Shown: positions 1-6,802, numbered from the stretch's first letter. The stretch: DNA of 7,338 bases from an uncultured Eubacterium sp. (GCA_945980015.1 CAMFQI010000054.1:1-7338), one strand, 5' to 3'. Program-made: numbers and translations. The notes: generated by a model not told the origin, from the letters alone.

Positions 1-15
1 CTTTTAAGCAGAATA

Positions 16-40
16 TGTTATAATTGTATGTACTTATAAT
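16..40 (+). promoter_or_regulatory. Candidate promoter of the ANTAR-dap-pur cluster (extended -10)
   Basis: A TATAAT hexamer at 19-24 is preceded by TG at 16-17, giving the extended -10 pattern TGnTATAAT. Its -35 element would lie at or before base 1, so it cannot be read. A second TATAAT at 35-40 has no TG and no recognisable -35 at 16-18 bases upstream, so it is the weaker candidate. Either would give a short leader before the ANTAR gene. The assignment rests on motif match alone, in AT-rich DNA where such matches arise by chance. Confidence 0.5.
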
Positions 41-63
41 AAAGATAGGTACAGATGTTTTTC

Positions 64-68
64 GGGAG
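64..68 (+). promoter_or_regulatory. Ribosome binding site choosing the start of the ANTAR gene
   Basis: GGGAG lies seven bases before the ATG at 76. The in-frame ATG at 55 has no purine-rich site at proper distance, and starting there would put this Shine-Dalgarno sequence inside the gene. The start at 76 is therefore preferred. It also begins the protein directly with the first beta strand (MKSIIVAYP) of the receiver-like fold. Confidence 0.7.
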
Positions 69-75
69 ACGATAT

Positions 76-591
76 ATGAAAAGCATAATAGTTGCTTATC
101 CAAAGAAAAATACCGCTATGAAGCTGAGAAGCGCGCTTGAAGAAGAAGGGCTTTATGTTTCGCACATATGCGCCACGGGGGCGAGCGTCTTGGGTATAGC
201 GGCGGATATGAGAAGCGGAGTCGTTGTTACGGCCTCAATCCTCAGCGATATGTCGGCTACGGTAATCGCAGACAGATTACCTCCCGGCTTTGATGTTGTC
301 GCCCTTTCGCCCTCGGGACGAGAGGATTATATGGGCAACCTCATCAGTCTTCCCCTGCCGCTTGACAGACAGGAATTTATAAGCACTGTTCGTGTTTTAG
401 TTGCTACCGAAACATCCTTTACAAACCGCAATCTCGACGACAGCGAGCTGATATCGAGTGCAAAAACAATACTTATGAACGTTCACGGAATAACGGAAAT
501 GCAGGCTCACAAAAGACTTCAGCAAGAGAGTATGAGAACCTCAAAGAAGCTTGTTGATGTTGCAAGAGATATTATTTCCCAATTCAGTTAG
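76..591 (+). CDS. ANTAR-domain antiterminator with degenerate receiver domain
   Basis: Predicted 171-residue RNA-binding regulator of the AmiR/NasR/EutV group. Residues about 1-112 have the alternating strand-helix pattern of a response-regulator receiver (first strand IIVAYP, third strand GVVVTAS). The acidic pair after strand 1, the phospho-acceptor aspartate after strand 3 and the lysine after strand 5 (here SLPLPLD) are all absent. This argues against control by phosphorylation. Residues about 123-169 match the three-helix ANTAR domain, with the family pattern AK..LM...GITE.QAH..LQ, then a basic helix and LVDVARDII. ANTAR proteins bind paired hexaloop hairpins in nascent RNA and prevent termination. 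No such hairpin pair is visible here, so the target may lie upstream of the window. The gene ends 10 bases before dapF with no terminator between, so it probably heads the dap-pur transcript or continues a transcript from upstream. From memory, similar proteins sit next to glutamine synthetase genes in clostridia, which cannot be tested here. The ANTAR call is firm and the target unknown. Confidence 0.85.
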   Translation: MKSIIVAYPKKNTAMKLRSALEEEGLYVSHICATGASVLGIAADMRSGVVVTASILSDMSATVIADRLPPGFDVVALSPSGREDYMGNLISLPLPLDRQEFISTVRVLVATETSFTNRNLDDSELISSAKTILMNVHGITEMQAHKRLQQESMRTSKKLVDVARDIISQFS

Positions 592-596
592 GGTGG
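591..596 (+). promoter_or_regulatory. Ribosome binding site choosing the dapF start
   Basis: GGGTGG begins on the last base of the ANTAR gene's stop codon and lies five bases before the ATG at 602. An in-frame upstream ATG at 551 would put 17 extra residues before the conserved MKFTKMHGCGNDY start of DapF and overlap the previous gene, so 602 is chosen. Placing the site on the preceding stop codon suggests translational coupling. Confidence 0.65.
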
Positions 597-601
597 TATT
601 T

Positions 602-1444
602 ATGAAATTTACAAAAATGCACGGCTGCGGCAACGACTATATTTATGTTGACGGTATGAAGGAAAGCATACCAAACGAAAGCGAGGCTGCAATCAGGCTT
701 TCCGACAGACATTTCGGTATAGGCGGCGACGGACTGATTATTATCAAAAAAGGAACCATTGCCGATTTTGAAATGGTTATGTACAACGCAGACGGCTCAC
801 GAGGTGCAATGTGCGGAAACGGTATTCGCTGCGTTGCAAAATATGTATACGACCACGGCTATACCGACTCGACGCAATTCACAATTGAATCAATGGGCAA
901 AATAAAATACATTGAGGTCTTCACCGAAAACGGCAAGGCTGTCAGCGCAAGAGTTGATATGGGAAGTCCGATACTTCAAAGCAAAGATATACCCGTTGTC
1001 TGCAACGGCGAAAAATGTATTAATCAATCTGTTACAATCGGCGACAGAGAATTTACAATGACCTGCGTATCAATGGGAAATCCTCACGCAGTTATGTTTA
1101 TTGACGAGAGCGTTAGGGATTTCGATTTGAACAAATACGGCAAAATTGCCGAGGGCAACACCGCATTATTCCCCGACAGAGTGAATGCGGAATTTGCAAG
1201 AATCATCGACAGAAGCACAATCGAAATGAGAGTGTATGAAAGAGGAGCAGGCGAAACGCTCGCTTGCGGTACGGGAACCTGCGCAACGGTTGTTGCGGCA
1301 ATACTCAACGGCTATGTTGACAACGAGGTAACCGTTCATCTTTTAGGCGGCGATTTGAAAATCGAATGGAGCGGAAAAGAAGACGACAGCGTTATTATGA
1401 CAGGTCCTGCCGCTTACTCCTTTACGGGAGAGGTTGAAATATAA
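602..1444 (+). CDS. dapF: Diaminopimelate epimerase
   Basis: Cytoplasmic, cofactor-independent epimerase that converts LL-diaminopimelate to meso-diaminopimelate, the precursor of lysine and of peptidoglycan cross-links. From the ATG at 602 the product is 280 residues, the usual family length (about 275-285). It opens with the family start F.KMHGCGNDY. The two catalytic cysteines are visible: C71 in AMCGNGIRC and C222 in ACGTGTCA. Substrate-binding segments GNPH (159-162) and ERGAGET (213-219) are also intact, as is the N-terminal FGIGGDG (38-44). The gene sits 24 bases before dapL, whose enzyme supplies its substrate, so the pair forms the last two steps of the aminotransferase route to meso-diaminopimelate. 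No lysine riboswitch-like leader is present, since the preceding gene ends only 10 bases upstream. The identification is secure. Confidence 0.97.
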   Translation: MKFTKMHGCGNDYIYVDGMKESIPNESEAAIRLSDRHFGIGGDGLIIIKKGTIADFEMVMYNADGSRGAMCGNGIRCVAKYVYDHGYTDSTQFTIESMGKIKYIEVFTENGKAVSARVDMGSPILQSKDIPVVCNGEKCINQSVTIGDREFTMTCVSMGNPHAVMFIDESVRDFDLNKYGKIAEGNTALFPDRVNAEFARIIDRSTIEMRVYERGAGETLACGTGTCATVVAAILNGYVDNEVTVHLLGGDLKIEWSGKEDDSVIMTGPAAYSFTGEVEI

Positions 1445-1468
1445 GTAAATTATAGGAGGTTTAACAAT

Positions 1469-2686
1469 ATGAAAATTAACGAGAATTTCTTGAAAATTGA
1501 GTCAAGCTATCTTTTCTCTACTGTTGCAAAAAAGCAAAGAGAATATCAGGCAGCTCATCCCGAGGCTGACGTTATCCGTCTTTCAATCGGCGACGTTACA
1601 AAGCCGCTTGCTCCGGAAGTAATCGAGGCTATGCACAAGGCAGTTGACGAAATGGCGCACGAGGAAACATTCAGAGGATATCCGCCCGAGTACGGCTACG
1701 ACTTCATTCTTGAAGCAATCCAAAAGAATGATTATGCCGACAGAGGAATCGACATCGCAAAGGACGAAATTTTCCTTTCCGACGGAGCAAAGAGTGACTG
1801 CGGCAACATCGGTGATATTTTTGCGGTAGACAACAAGGTTGCTATCTGCGACCCTGTTTATCCTGTATATATCGACACAAACGTTATGGCAGGCAGAAGC
1901 GGTAACAAGGATGAAAACGGTCTTTGGGACAACATTATTTATATGCCCTGCACAGCAGAAAACAACTTTACACCCGACCTTCCGAGCGAGGTTCCCGATG
2001 TAATTTATCTTTGCTTCCCGAACAACCCGACAGGTATGACGGCTAACAGAGAGCAGCTCAAAAAGTGGGTTGACTACGCACTTGAACATAATTCTCTCAT
2101 ACTTTTTGACTCGGCTTACGAAAGCTTCATTGTTGAAGAGGATATTCCAAAGTCGATTTACGAAATCGAGGGCGCAAAGAAATGCGCTATTGAGCTTCGT
2201 TCGTTCTCAAAGACAGCAGGCTTTACAGGTATGAGATGCGGCTACACGGTTGTACCGAAGGAGCTTGTGTTCAACGGAACATCTCTTAATCCGCTTTGGG
2301 CAAGACGCCAGGCAACAAAGTTCAACGGCGTATCCTACATTACTCAAAGAGCAGCCGAGGCTGTTTACAGCGAAGAGGGTAAGAAACAAATTGCCGAAAC
2401 ACTCGCATATTATCAAAAAAACGCAAGGGTTATTTATGACGGCTTAAAGGACGCAGGCTTTGAATGCTACGGCGGCGTTAACTCACCGTATGTATGGCTC
2501 AGAGTTCCGCAGGGCTACACAAGCTGGGAATTCTTCGACGAGCTTTTGGACAAGTGTCAGGTAGTCGGAACACCGGGAAGCGGCTTCGGTCCTGCCGGCG
2601 AGGGCTATTTCAGACTGACTGCTTTTGGCAATGCCGAAAAAACAGTTGAAGCTATCGAAAGAATAAAATCTGTATATAAAAAGTAA
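1469..2686 (+). CDS. dapL: LL-diaminopimelate aminotransferase
   Basis: PLP-dependent class I/II aminotransferase, 405 residues (family about 400-410), which makes LL-diaminopimelate from tetrahydrodipicolinate with glutamate as amino donor. It bypasses the succinylase and acetylase branches. Visible features: N-terminal [11 protein letters not shown] (37-47), CDPVYPVY (127-134) in the cofactor pocket, FPNNPTG (183-189), D214 and Y217 in FDSAYE for the pyridine ring, the Schiff-base lysine K248 in [11 protein letters not shown], phosphate-binding R256, and carboxylate-binding R382 in [11 protein letters not shown]. The GSGFGP and GEGYFR segments distinguish DapL from ordinary aspartate aminotransferases. 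AGGAGG at 1454-1459 lies nine bases before the ATG. It follows dapF by 24 bases in the same direction, consistent with one transcript. Its presence implies that the organism makes diaminopimelate by the DapL route, although dapA and dapB are outside this window. Confidence 0.95.
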   Translation: MKINENFLKIESSYLFSTVAKKQREYQAAHPEADVIRLSIGDVTKPLAPEVIEAMHKAVDEMAHEETFRGYPPEYGYDFILEAIQKNDYADRGIDIAKDEIFLSDGAKSDCGNIGDIFAVDNKVAICDPVYPVYIDTNVMAGRSGNKDENGLWDNIIYMPCTAENNFTPDLPSEVPDVIYLCFPNNPTGMTANREQLKKWVDYALEHNSLILFDSAYESFIVEEDIPKSIYEIEGAKKCAIELRSFSKTAGFTGMRCGYTVVPKELVFNGTSLNPLWARRQATKFNGVSYITQRAAEAVYSEEGKKQIAETLAYYQKNARVIYDGLKDAGFECYGGVNSPYVWLRVPQGYTSWEFFDELLDKCQVVGTPGSGFGPAGEGYFRLTAFGNAEKTVEAIERIKSVYKK

Positions 2687-2712
2687 TAACATCATTTTAG
2701 GAGGTAATACCA

Positions 2713-3423
2713 ATGGTTAAAACACAACAGCTCTACGAGGGCAAGGCAAAAAAGGTTTGGGCAACAGACGACGAGAATATCGTAATTGTTGACTACAAGG
2801 ATGATGCAACTGCATTCAACGGTATCAAAAAGGGTACTATCGCAGGCAAGGGCGTTGTTAACAACAAAATGAGCAACTACCTTATGCAAATTCTTGAAAA
2901 GCACGGTGTTCCAACCCACTTTGTTGAGGAGCTTTCGGACAGAGAAACCGCAGTAAAAAAGGTTACCATCGTTCCGCTTGAGGTTATTATCCGTAACAGA
3001 GCGGCAGGCTCTATCTGTAAGAGATTAGGTCTTGAGGAGGGTATGGATTTTGTTTGTCCGTCAATCGAATTTTCGTACAAGGACGACGAACTCGGCGACC
3101 CGCTTATCAACGGCTATCACGCAATTTCCTGCGGCTTTGCAACAGCCGAGGAGGTTGAAACAATCAAGGCTATGGCTTTCAAGGTAAATGATGTATTAAA
3201 GGAATATTTCGCTTCAATCGGCGTTGAGCTTATCGACTTTAAGCTCGAATTCGGTAAAACTGCCGACGGCACAATCGTTCTTGCCGATGAAATCAGCCCC
3301 GACACCTGTCGTTTTTGGGATATCAAAACACATGAAAAGCTCGACAAGGACAGATTCAGACGTGACCTCGGCGGCGTAGAGGAAGCTTACGAAGAAATGA
3401 TGAAAAGAGTAGGATTGAACTAA
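2713..3423 (+). CDS. purC: Phosphoribosylaminoimidazole-succinocarboxamide (SAICAR) synthetase
   Basis: ATP-dependent ligase that joins aspartate to carboxyaminoimidazole ribotide (CAIR) to form SAICAR in purine synthesis. The 236-residue product has the usual bacterial length. Landmarks: LYEGKAKKV (7-15) at the nucleotide-binding start, [10 protein letters not shown] (45-54), the first family signature [14 protein letters not shown] (87-100), the second signature IDFKLEFG (174-181) and [14 protein letters not shown] (190-203), which carries metal- and substrate-binding residues. AGGAGG at 2699-2704 is eight bases before the ATG. The gene follows dapL by 26 bases without a terminator. Its TAA stop shares one base with the purB ATG (TAATG), so translation of the two is probably coupled. 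PurB acts directly on the PurC product. The identification is secure. Confidence 0.97.
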   Translation: MVKTQQLYEGKAKKVWATDDENIVIVDYKDDATAFNGIKKGTIAGKGVVNNKMSNYLMQILEKHGVPTHFVEELSDRETAVKKVTIVPLEVIIRNRAAGSICKRLGLEEGMDFVCPSIEFSYKDDELGDPLINGYHAISCGFATAEEVETIKAMAFKVNDVLKEYFASIGVELIDFKLEFGKTADGTIVLADEISPDTCRFWDIKTHEKLDKDRFRRDLGGVEEAYEEMMKRVGLN

Positions 3424-4856
3424 TGAACAAGGATACCTATAATTCACCGTTCAACGCCCGTTACGCAAGCAAGGAAATGCAATACATCTATTCTCCGGAT
3501 TTCAAATTCAAGACTTGGAGAAAGCTTTGGATTGCACTTGCTGAAGCAGAAAACGAGCTTGGACTAAACGTTACACAGGAGCAAATTGACGAGCTTAAAG
3601 AACACGCAGACGATATAAACTACGAGGTGGCGCAGGAATACGAAAAGAAATTCCGTCACGATGTAATGAGCCACGTTCATGCATACGGTGAGCAATGTCC
3701 GAAAGCAAAGGGCATCATTCACCTCGGTGCAACCTCCTGCTATGTCGGTGACAACACAGACGTTATCACTATGCGTGAAGCACTCCTGCTTGTTAAGAAA
3801 AAGCTTGTTAATGCAATAGCAAGCGTTTCAAAATTTGCAGATGAATACAAGGATATGCCCTGTCTCGGCTTTACACATTTCCAGCCGGCACAACCTACAA
3901 CCGTCGGCAAGAGAGCAACTCTCTGGCTCATGGATTTGGTTATGGACTTAAACGAGGTTGACCACGTTCTCGACACTCTTATGCTTCTCGGCTCAAAGGG
4001 TACAACGGGAACACAGGCAAGCTTCCTTGAGCTTTTTGACGGCGACCACGAAAAGTGCAAGGAGCTCGACAGAAAAATCGCCGAAAAAATGGGCTTCAAG
4101 GCTTGCTTCCCTGTAAGCGGACAAACCTATGCAAGAAAGCTCGACACAATCGTTTGCAACTGTCTTGCACTCATTGCACAAAGCTGCTGTAAGTTTTCAA
4201 ACGATTTAAGACTTCTTCAAAATCTTAAAGAAATTGAGGAGCCGTTTGAGAAAAATCAGATAGGCTCATCCGCTATGGCATATAAGCGCAATCCTATGAG
4301 AAGCGAAAGAATTGCATCTCTTTCAAGATATGTTATGATTGACGCACTCAATCCTGCTTGGACTGCTTCGGCTCAATGGTTTGAAAGAACGCTTGACGAC
4401 AGCGCAAACAAGAGAGTCAGCGTTGCAGAAGCATTCCTCGCAATCGACGGAATACTCGACCTTTACATCAATGTAACAAGCGGCCTTGTTGTTTATCCGA
4501 AGGTAATCGAAGCAAGACTTATGAGCGAGCTTCCGTTTATGGCGACGGAAAATATAATGATGGACGCCGTTAAAAAAGGCGGCGACAGACAGGAGCTTCA
4601 CGAGAAAATTCGTCAGCACTCCATGGCTGCTGGTGCGGTAGTTAAGGTTGAGGGCGGACAAAACGACCTCGTTGACAGAATTGCAAACGACCCTGCATTT
4701 ATGACAACAAAGGAGGAAATCCTCGCTATCCTCAAGCCGTCAAATTTCGTCGGCAGAGCACCCGAGCAAACTGCAGATTTTCTTAAAGAAGTCATTGCAC
4801 CAATCCTTGAAGAAAACAAAGACCTTCTCGGAATTGACGTTGAAATCAATGTATAA
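3423..4856 (+). CDS. purB: Adenylosuccinate lyase, long animal-like form
   Basis: Fumarate-releasing lyase of the aspartase/fumarase superfamily. It splits SAICAR to AICAR and adenylosuccinate to AMP, so it serves both IMP synthesis and AMP formation, normally as a homotetramer. The product has 477 residues, longer than the roughly 430-residue Bacillus-type enzyme and close to the roughly 484-residue human one. Landmarks: FRHDVMSHVHAYG (77-89), HLGATSCYVGDNTD (100-113), the catalytic histidine H151 in THFQPAQPTTVGKR, KGTTGTQASF (192-201) and the flexible serine loop SSAMAYKRNPMRSE (282-295), followed by QWFERTLDDSANKR (318-331). The start ATG overlaps the purC stop by one base, and an AGGA inside purC at 3411-3414 can serve as its ribosome site. 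It is the last plus-strand gene before a strong terminator. Function is secure. The relationship to the eukaryotic-type subfamily rests on recalled sequence similarity. Confidence 0.96.
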   Translation: MNKDTYNSPFNARYASKEMQYIYSPDFKFKTWRKLWIALAEAENELGLNVTQEQIDELKEHADDINYEVAQEYEKKFRHDVMSHVHAYGEQCPKAKGIIHLGATSCYVGDNTDVITMREALLLVKKKLVNAIASVSKFADEYKDMPCLGFTHFQPAQPTTVGKRATLWLMDLVMDLNEVDHVLDTLMLLGSKGTTGTQASFLELFDGDHEKCKELDRKIAEKMGFKACFPVSGQTYARKLDTIVCNCLALIAQSCCKFSNDLRLLQNLKEIEEPFEKNQIGSSAMAYKRNPMRSERIASLSRYVMIDALNPAWTASAQWFERTLDDSANKRVSVAEAFLAIDGILDLYINVTSGLVVYPKVIEARLMSELPFMATENIMMDAVKKGGDRQELHEKIRQHSMAAGAVVKVEGGQNDLVDRIANDPAFMTTKEEILAILKPSNFVGRAPEQTADFLKEVIAPILEENKDLLGIDVEINV

Positions 4857-4865
4857 CATTATTAT

Positions 4866-4905
4866 AAAAAAACAAAACCTCTCCAAATCGGAGAGGTTTT
4901 ATTTT
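4866..4905. terminator. Bidirectional intrinsic terminator between converging genes
   Basis: An 11-base-pair perfect stem pairs 4874-4884 (AAAACCTCTCC) with 4890-4900 (GGAGAGGTTTT) around a five-base AAATC loop. On the plus strand the stem runs into TTTTATTTTG, which can stop the purB transcript. On the minus strand it is followed by TTTT, G and then seven T (complement of the A-run 4866-4872), which is an even stronger signal for the HipA-like gene. A single mismatch (4873 against 4901) separates this stem from a further A/T extension. The stop codon of the minus-strand gene (4899-4901) overlaps the base of the hairpin. Confidence 0.92.
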
Positions 4906-5936
4906 GTTAAAGCAAGGTATCTGTTGTATACAAAATCAACAACATATTGCTTATCAACGTTTATTTCAATTGAATTTGCTATTCGTACAATATCGTCTTT
5001 TTTAAGTGTAGGATATTGGAAGTCAACATCAATATTTTCACAAAGCTCACGCCACAGGGTGATTAGTAAATCATTTTGTGATACTTGCGTTGAGGTATAG
5101 CCTCTTGAAATAAGTGCGATATTATTATCAAAATTCGGCGCTGATTTTTCGATTGCTCCATTCTCGGAATTTCGCAAAACACCGTAATTATTTGTATGTC
5201 TATCCATATTCATACAAAGGGTATCCATAAAAATAATCTTTAGATAATCGTATGCAATACGAGGACTGATTTCATAAAGCCTTTTATAGTTAAGCGTATA
5301 ATCCTCATCATCGCCGACTATCGAAGCGGCGCTTTCAAAATCATATTTTTTTGAAAGCGTGAAATCCTCTGTAACAACACAATCGCCGTCTTGCTCATAC
5401 TGAGCCATATCATAGCCGAAAAAAGTGCCGAGCTTATAAATAAAAATCTCGGAAAAGCGTTCCTGCGGACTTTCCTTTTTATACATATACCACTTGTTAT
5501 TTCTTAATCGCCAGCATTTTTCAAAGCTTCCGATATTGGTAAGCTCCGGTGATTTTGAATATTCGCAGTGTATATATTTCGCATTTGAAATACTTTCAAA
5601 GGTTCCGAAAAGTGCAACATCGGCAAGACTGTCATCATTAAGCAAAATATCTTTATATTCAATATTTTCGCTGTCAAATTTTATCCAATAATTATCCGTT
5701 ACTGTTGCAGCGTGAGCCTTCAAAACAGTTGAAGCGTCACTTGTATCGGTAAGCCTGATAACCTTTTTTAGCAGTCGGGAATTTGTCCTGTGTCTGTCAA
5801 CGGCACGTGAACAAATCCACGGCGTTATATCCGCACCCTTTTTCAGCATTAAGGGCAGACAAGGATTATCATCAACAATTATATCATTTTCAATTCGTGA
5901 AACGACACTATCCTTGTGCATTAAATATCCGTTCAA
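4899..5936 (-). CDS. HipA/CtkA-like protein-kinase-fold protein, no antitoxin partner
   Basis: Predicted 345-residue soluble protein of the HipA-like kinase fold. Kinase landmarks lie in the C-terminal two thirds: TNIGSFEKCW (133-142), which I align with the HipA phosphate-loop segment SVAGAQEK; the likely ATP lysine at K153 or K154 in WYMYKKES; E163 in FSEIF; the catalytic loop MDRHTNNYG (244-252) with D245 and N250; and the metal-binding NFDNN (268-272) with D270. This order matches HipA serine/threonine kinases, although the protein is shorter than HipA (about 440) and nearer CtkA (about 325). The N-terminal 125 residues carry a basic segment DRHRTNSRLLKKVIRLTD (47-64) that I recall from unnamed Firmicutes relatives, role unknown. 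No signal peptide or membrane segment is apparent. The start is a TTG chosen by its ribosome site; the first ATG, five codons later, lies too far from it. It follows nfo by 32 bases and ends in the shared terminator. No HipB-like helix-turn-helix gene adjoins it. The gene is more AT-rich than its neighbours, suggesting later acquisition. Substrate unknown. Confidence 0.7.
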   Translation of the reverse strand: MNGYLMHKDSVVSRIENDIIVDDNPCLPLMLKKGADITPWICSRAVDRHRTNSRLLKKVIRLTDTSDASTVLKAHAATVTDNYWIKFDSENIEYKDILLNDDSLADVALFGTFESISNAKYIHCEYSKSPELTNIGSFEKCWRLRNNKWYMYKKESPQERFSEIFIYKLGTFFGYDMAQYEQDGDCVVTEDFTLSKKYDFESAASIVGDDEDYTLNYKRLYEISPRIAYDYLKIIFMDTLCMNMDRHTNNYGVLRNSENGAIEKSAPNFDNNIALISRGYTSTQVSQNDLLITLWRELCENIDVDFQYPTLKKDDIVRIANSIEINVDKQYVVDFVYNRYLALTK

Positions 5937-5940
5937 AAGC

Positions 5941-5949
5941 TCACCTCCT
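5941..5949 (-). promoter_or_regulatory. Near-perfect ribosome binding site that fixes a TTG start
   Basis: Read on the minus strand this is AGGAGGTGA, fully complementary to the usual 3' end of 16S rRNA. The AGGAGG core lies seven bases before TTG at 5936-5934 but 22 bases before the first in-frame ATG (5921-5919). The TTG is therefore the likely start of the HipA-like gene, where a very strong site compensates for a weak initiation codon. Confidence 0.85.
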
Positions 5950-5968
5950 GTATAGATTATCCGTCAAA

Positions 5969-6802
5969 TTATTTTACAAGACTTCTTAAAATTTCTATTT
6001 CCTTTGCGTAGCCGTCGAGCTCGTTTGGTGTTTCGAGGAACATAGGAAGCGTACTCAATACAGGGTGGTTAACGATTTTTTCAAATGCGTTTATTCCTAT
6101 ATATCCCTCGCCTATTTTTTCGTGTCTGTCCTTATGGGCACCGATAGGATTTTTGCTGTCGTTTAGGTGAAGCGCCTTAAGTCTGTCGAGACCTATCACA
6201 CTGTCAAAATGCTCAAGCACTTCGTCAAGACTGTTCACAATATCATAGCCGCCGTCGTGGACATGGCAGGTATCAAGACAAACGCCCACCTTATCGCTTT
6301 GCTCAACCCTCTTGATAATCTCGTTAAGCTCCTCAAAGGTTTTTCCGACTTCACTGCCCTTGCCCGCCATTGTTTCAAGCAAAACGGTAGTCGTCATATC
6401 TTCAAAAATAACCTCGTTGAGTATTTCGGCAATCTGCTCAATTCCCTTTTCCTCGCCCTGACCGACGTGAGAGCCGGGGTGAAAATTATAAAGCTGATTG
6501 GGAATAAGCTCCATTCTTGCAATATCGTCCTTAAAGGTTTCAAGCGCAAAGGTACGAACATCTGCCTTTGCAGAACAAGCGTTAAGAGTATACGGAGCAT
6601 GAGCAAGCACGGTGCCGAATGAATCGTTGGCATTTACAAGTTTCAAAAATTCATCTATATCCGCTTTGTCAATATCCTTTGCCTTGCCGCCTCTTGGGTT
6701 GCGTGTAAAAAACTGAAATGTATTTGCGCCTATTGACAACGCTGTTTCGTACATATTCACAAAGCCTTTAGAAGCGGACAAATGAGCACCAAGCTTAAGC
6801 AT
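5969..6802 (-). CDS. nfo: Endonuclease IV (AP endonuclease family 2)
   Basis: Zinc-dependent DNA repair enzyme that cuts the backbone 5' of abasic sites and removes blocked 3' ends during base excision repair. The 277-residue product is a typical TIM-barrel length for this family. All nine expected metal ligands, by comparison with the E. coli enzyme, are present: H68 in AHAPY, H108 in NFHPGSH, E143 in LLETMAG, D177 and H180 in CLDTCH, H212 in LHLNDSK, D225 and H227 in KDRHEK, and E257 in FLETPN. The start GAHLSASKG (5-13) is also characteristic. The ATG overlaps the stop of the upstream HAD gene by one base (TAATG on the minus strand), with a GGGGAAG ribosome site inside that gene, so translation is probably coupled. 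The HipA-like gene follows after 32 bases with no terminator. The identification is secure. Confidence 0.96.
   Translation of the reverse strand: MLKLGAHLSASKGFVNMYETALSIGANTFQFFTRNPRGGKAKDIDKADIDEFLKLVNANDSFGTVLAHAPYTLNACSAKADVRTFALETFKDDIARMELIPNQLYNFHPGSHVGQGEEKGIEQIAEILNEVIFEDMTTTVLLETMAGKGSEVGKTFEELNEIIKRVEQSDKVGVCLDTCHVHDGGYDIVNSLDEVLEHFDSVIGLDRLKALHLNDSKNPIGAHKDRHEKIGEGYIGINAFEKIVNHPVLSTLPMFLETPNELDGYAKEIEILRSLVK

Noticed and set aside
551..601. Longer dapF starting at the upstream ATG at 551
   Set aside because: It would overlap the ANTAR gene by 41 bases and add 17 residues before the conserved KMHGCGNDY start, while a ribosome site sits before the ATG at 602.
1445..1468. Riboswitch or attenuator before dapL or purC
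   Set aside because: The gaps of 24 and 26 bases (1445-1468 and 2687-2712) hold little more than ribosome sites and cannot contain a lysine or purine riboswitch.
1583..2089. 168-codon open frame on the minus strand opposite dapL
   Set aside because: It is cysteine- and valine-rich nonsense-like sequence antisense to a fully conserved gene, with no ribosome site.
4795..5100. Plus-strand open frame running through the terminator
   Set aside because: It lies across the purB end, the terminator and the antisense of the HipA-like gene, has no ribosome site and no family resemblance.
5937..5990. Separate promoter for the HipA-like gene (TTGACG and GATAAT seen on the minus strand)
   Set aside because: The boxes are adjacent rather than 16-18 bases apart, and other pairings have spacers of about 12 or 19 bases with weak matches, so no promoter is called.
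6167..6622. 151-codon open frame on the plus strand opposite nfo
   Set aside because: nfo on the other strand has every catalytic residue; the antisense frame shows no motif and is a shadow of its codon use.
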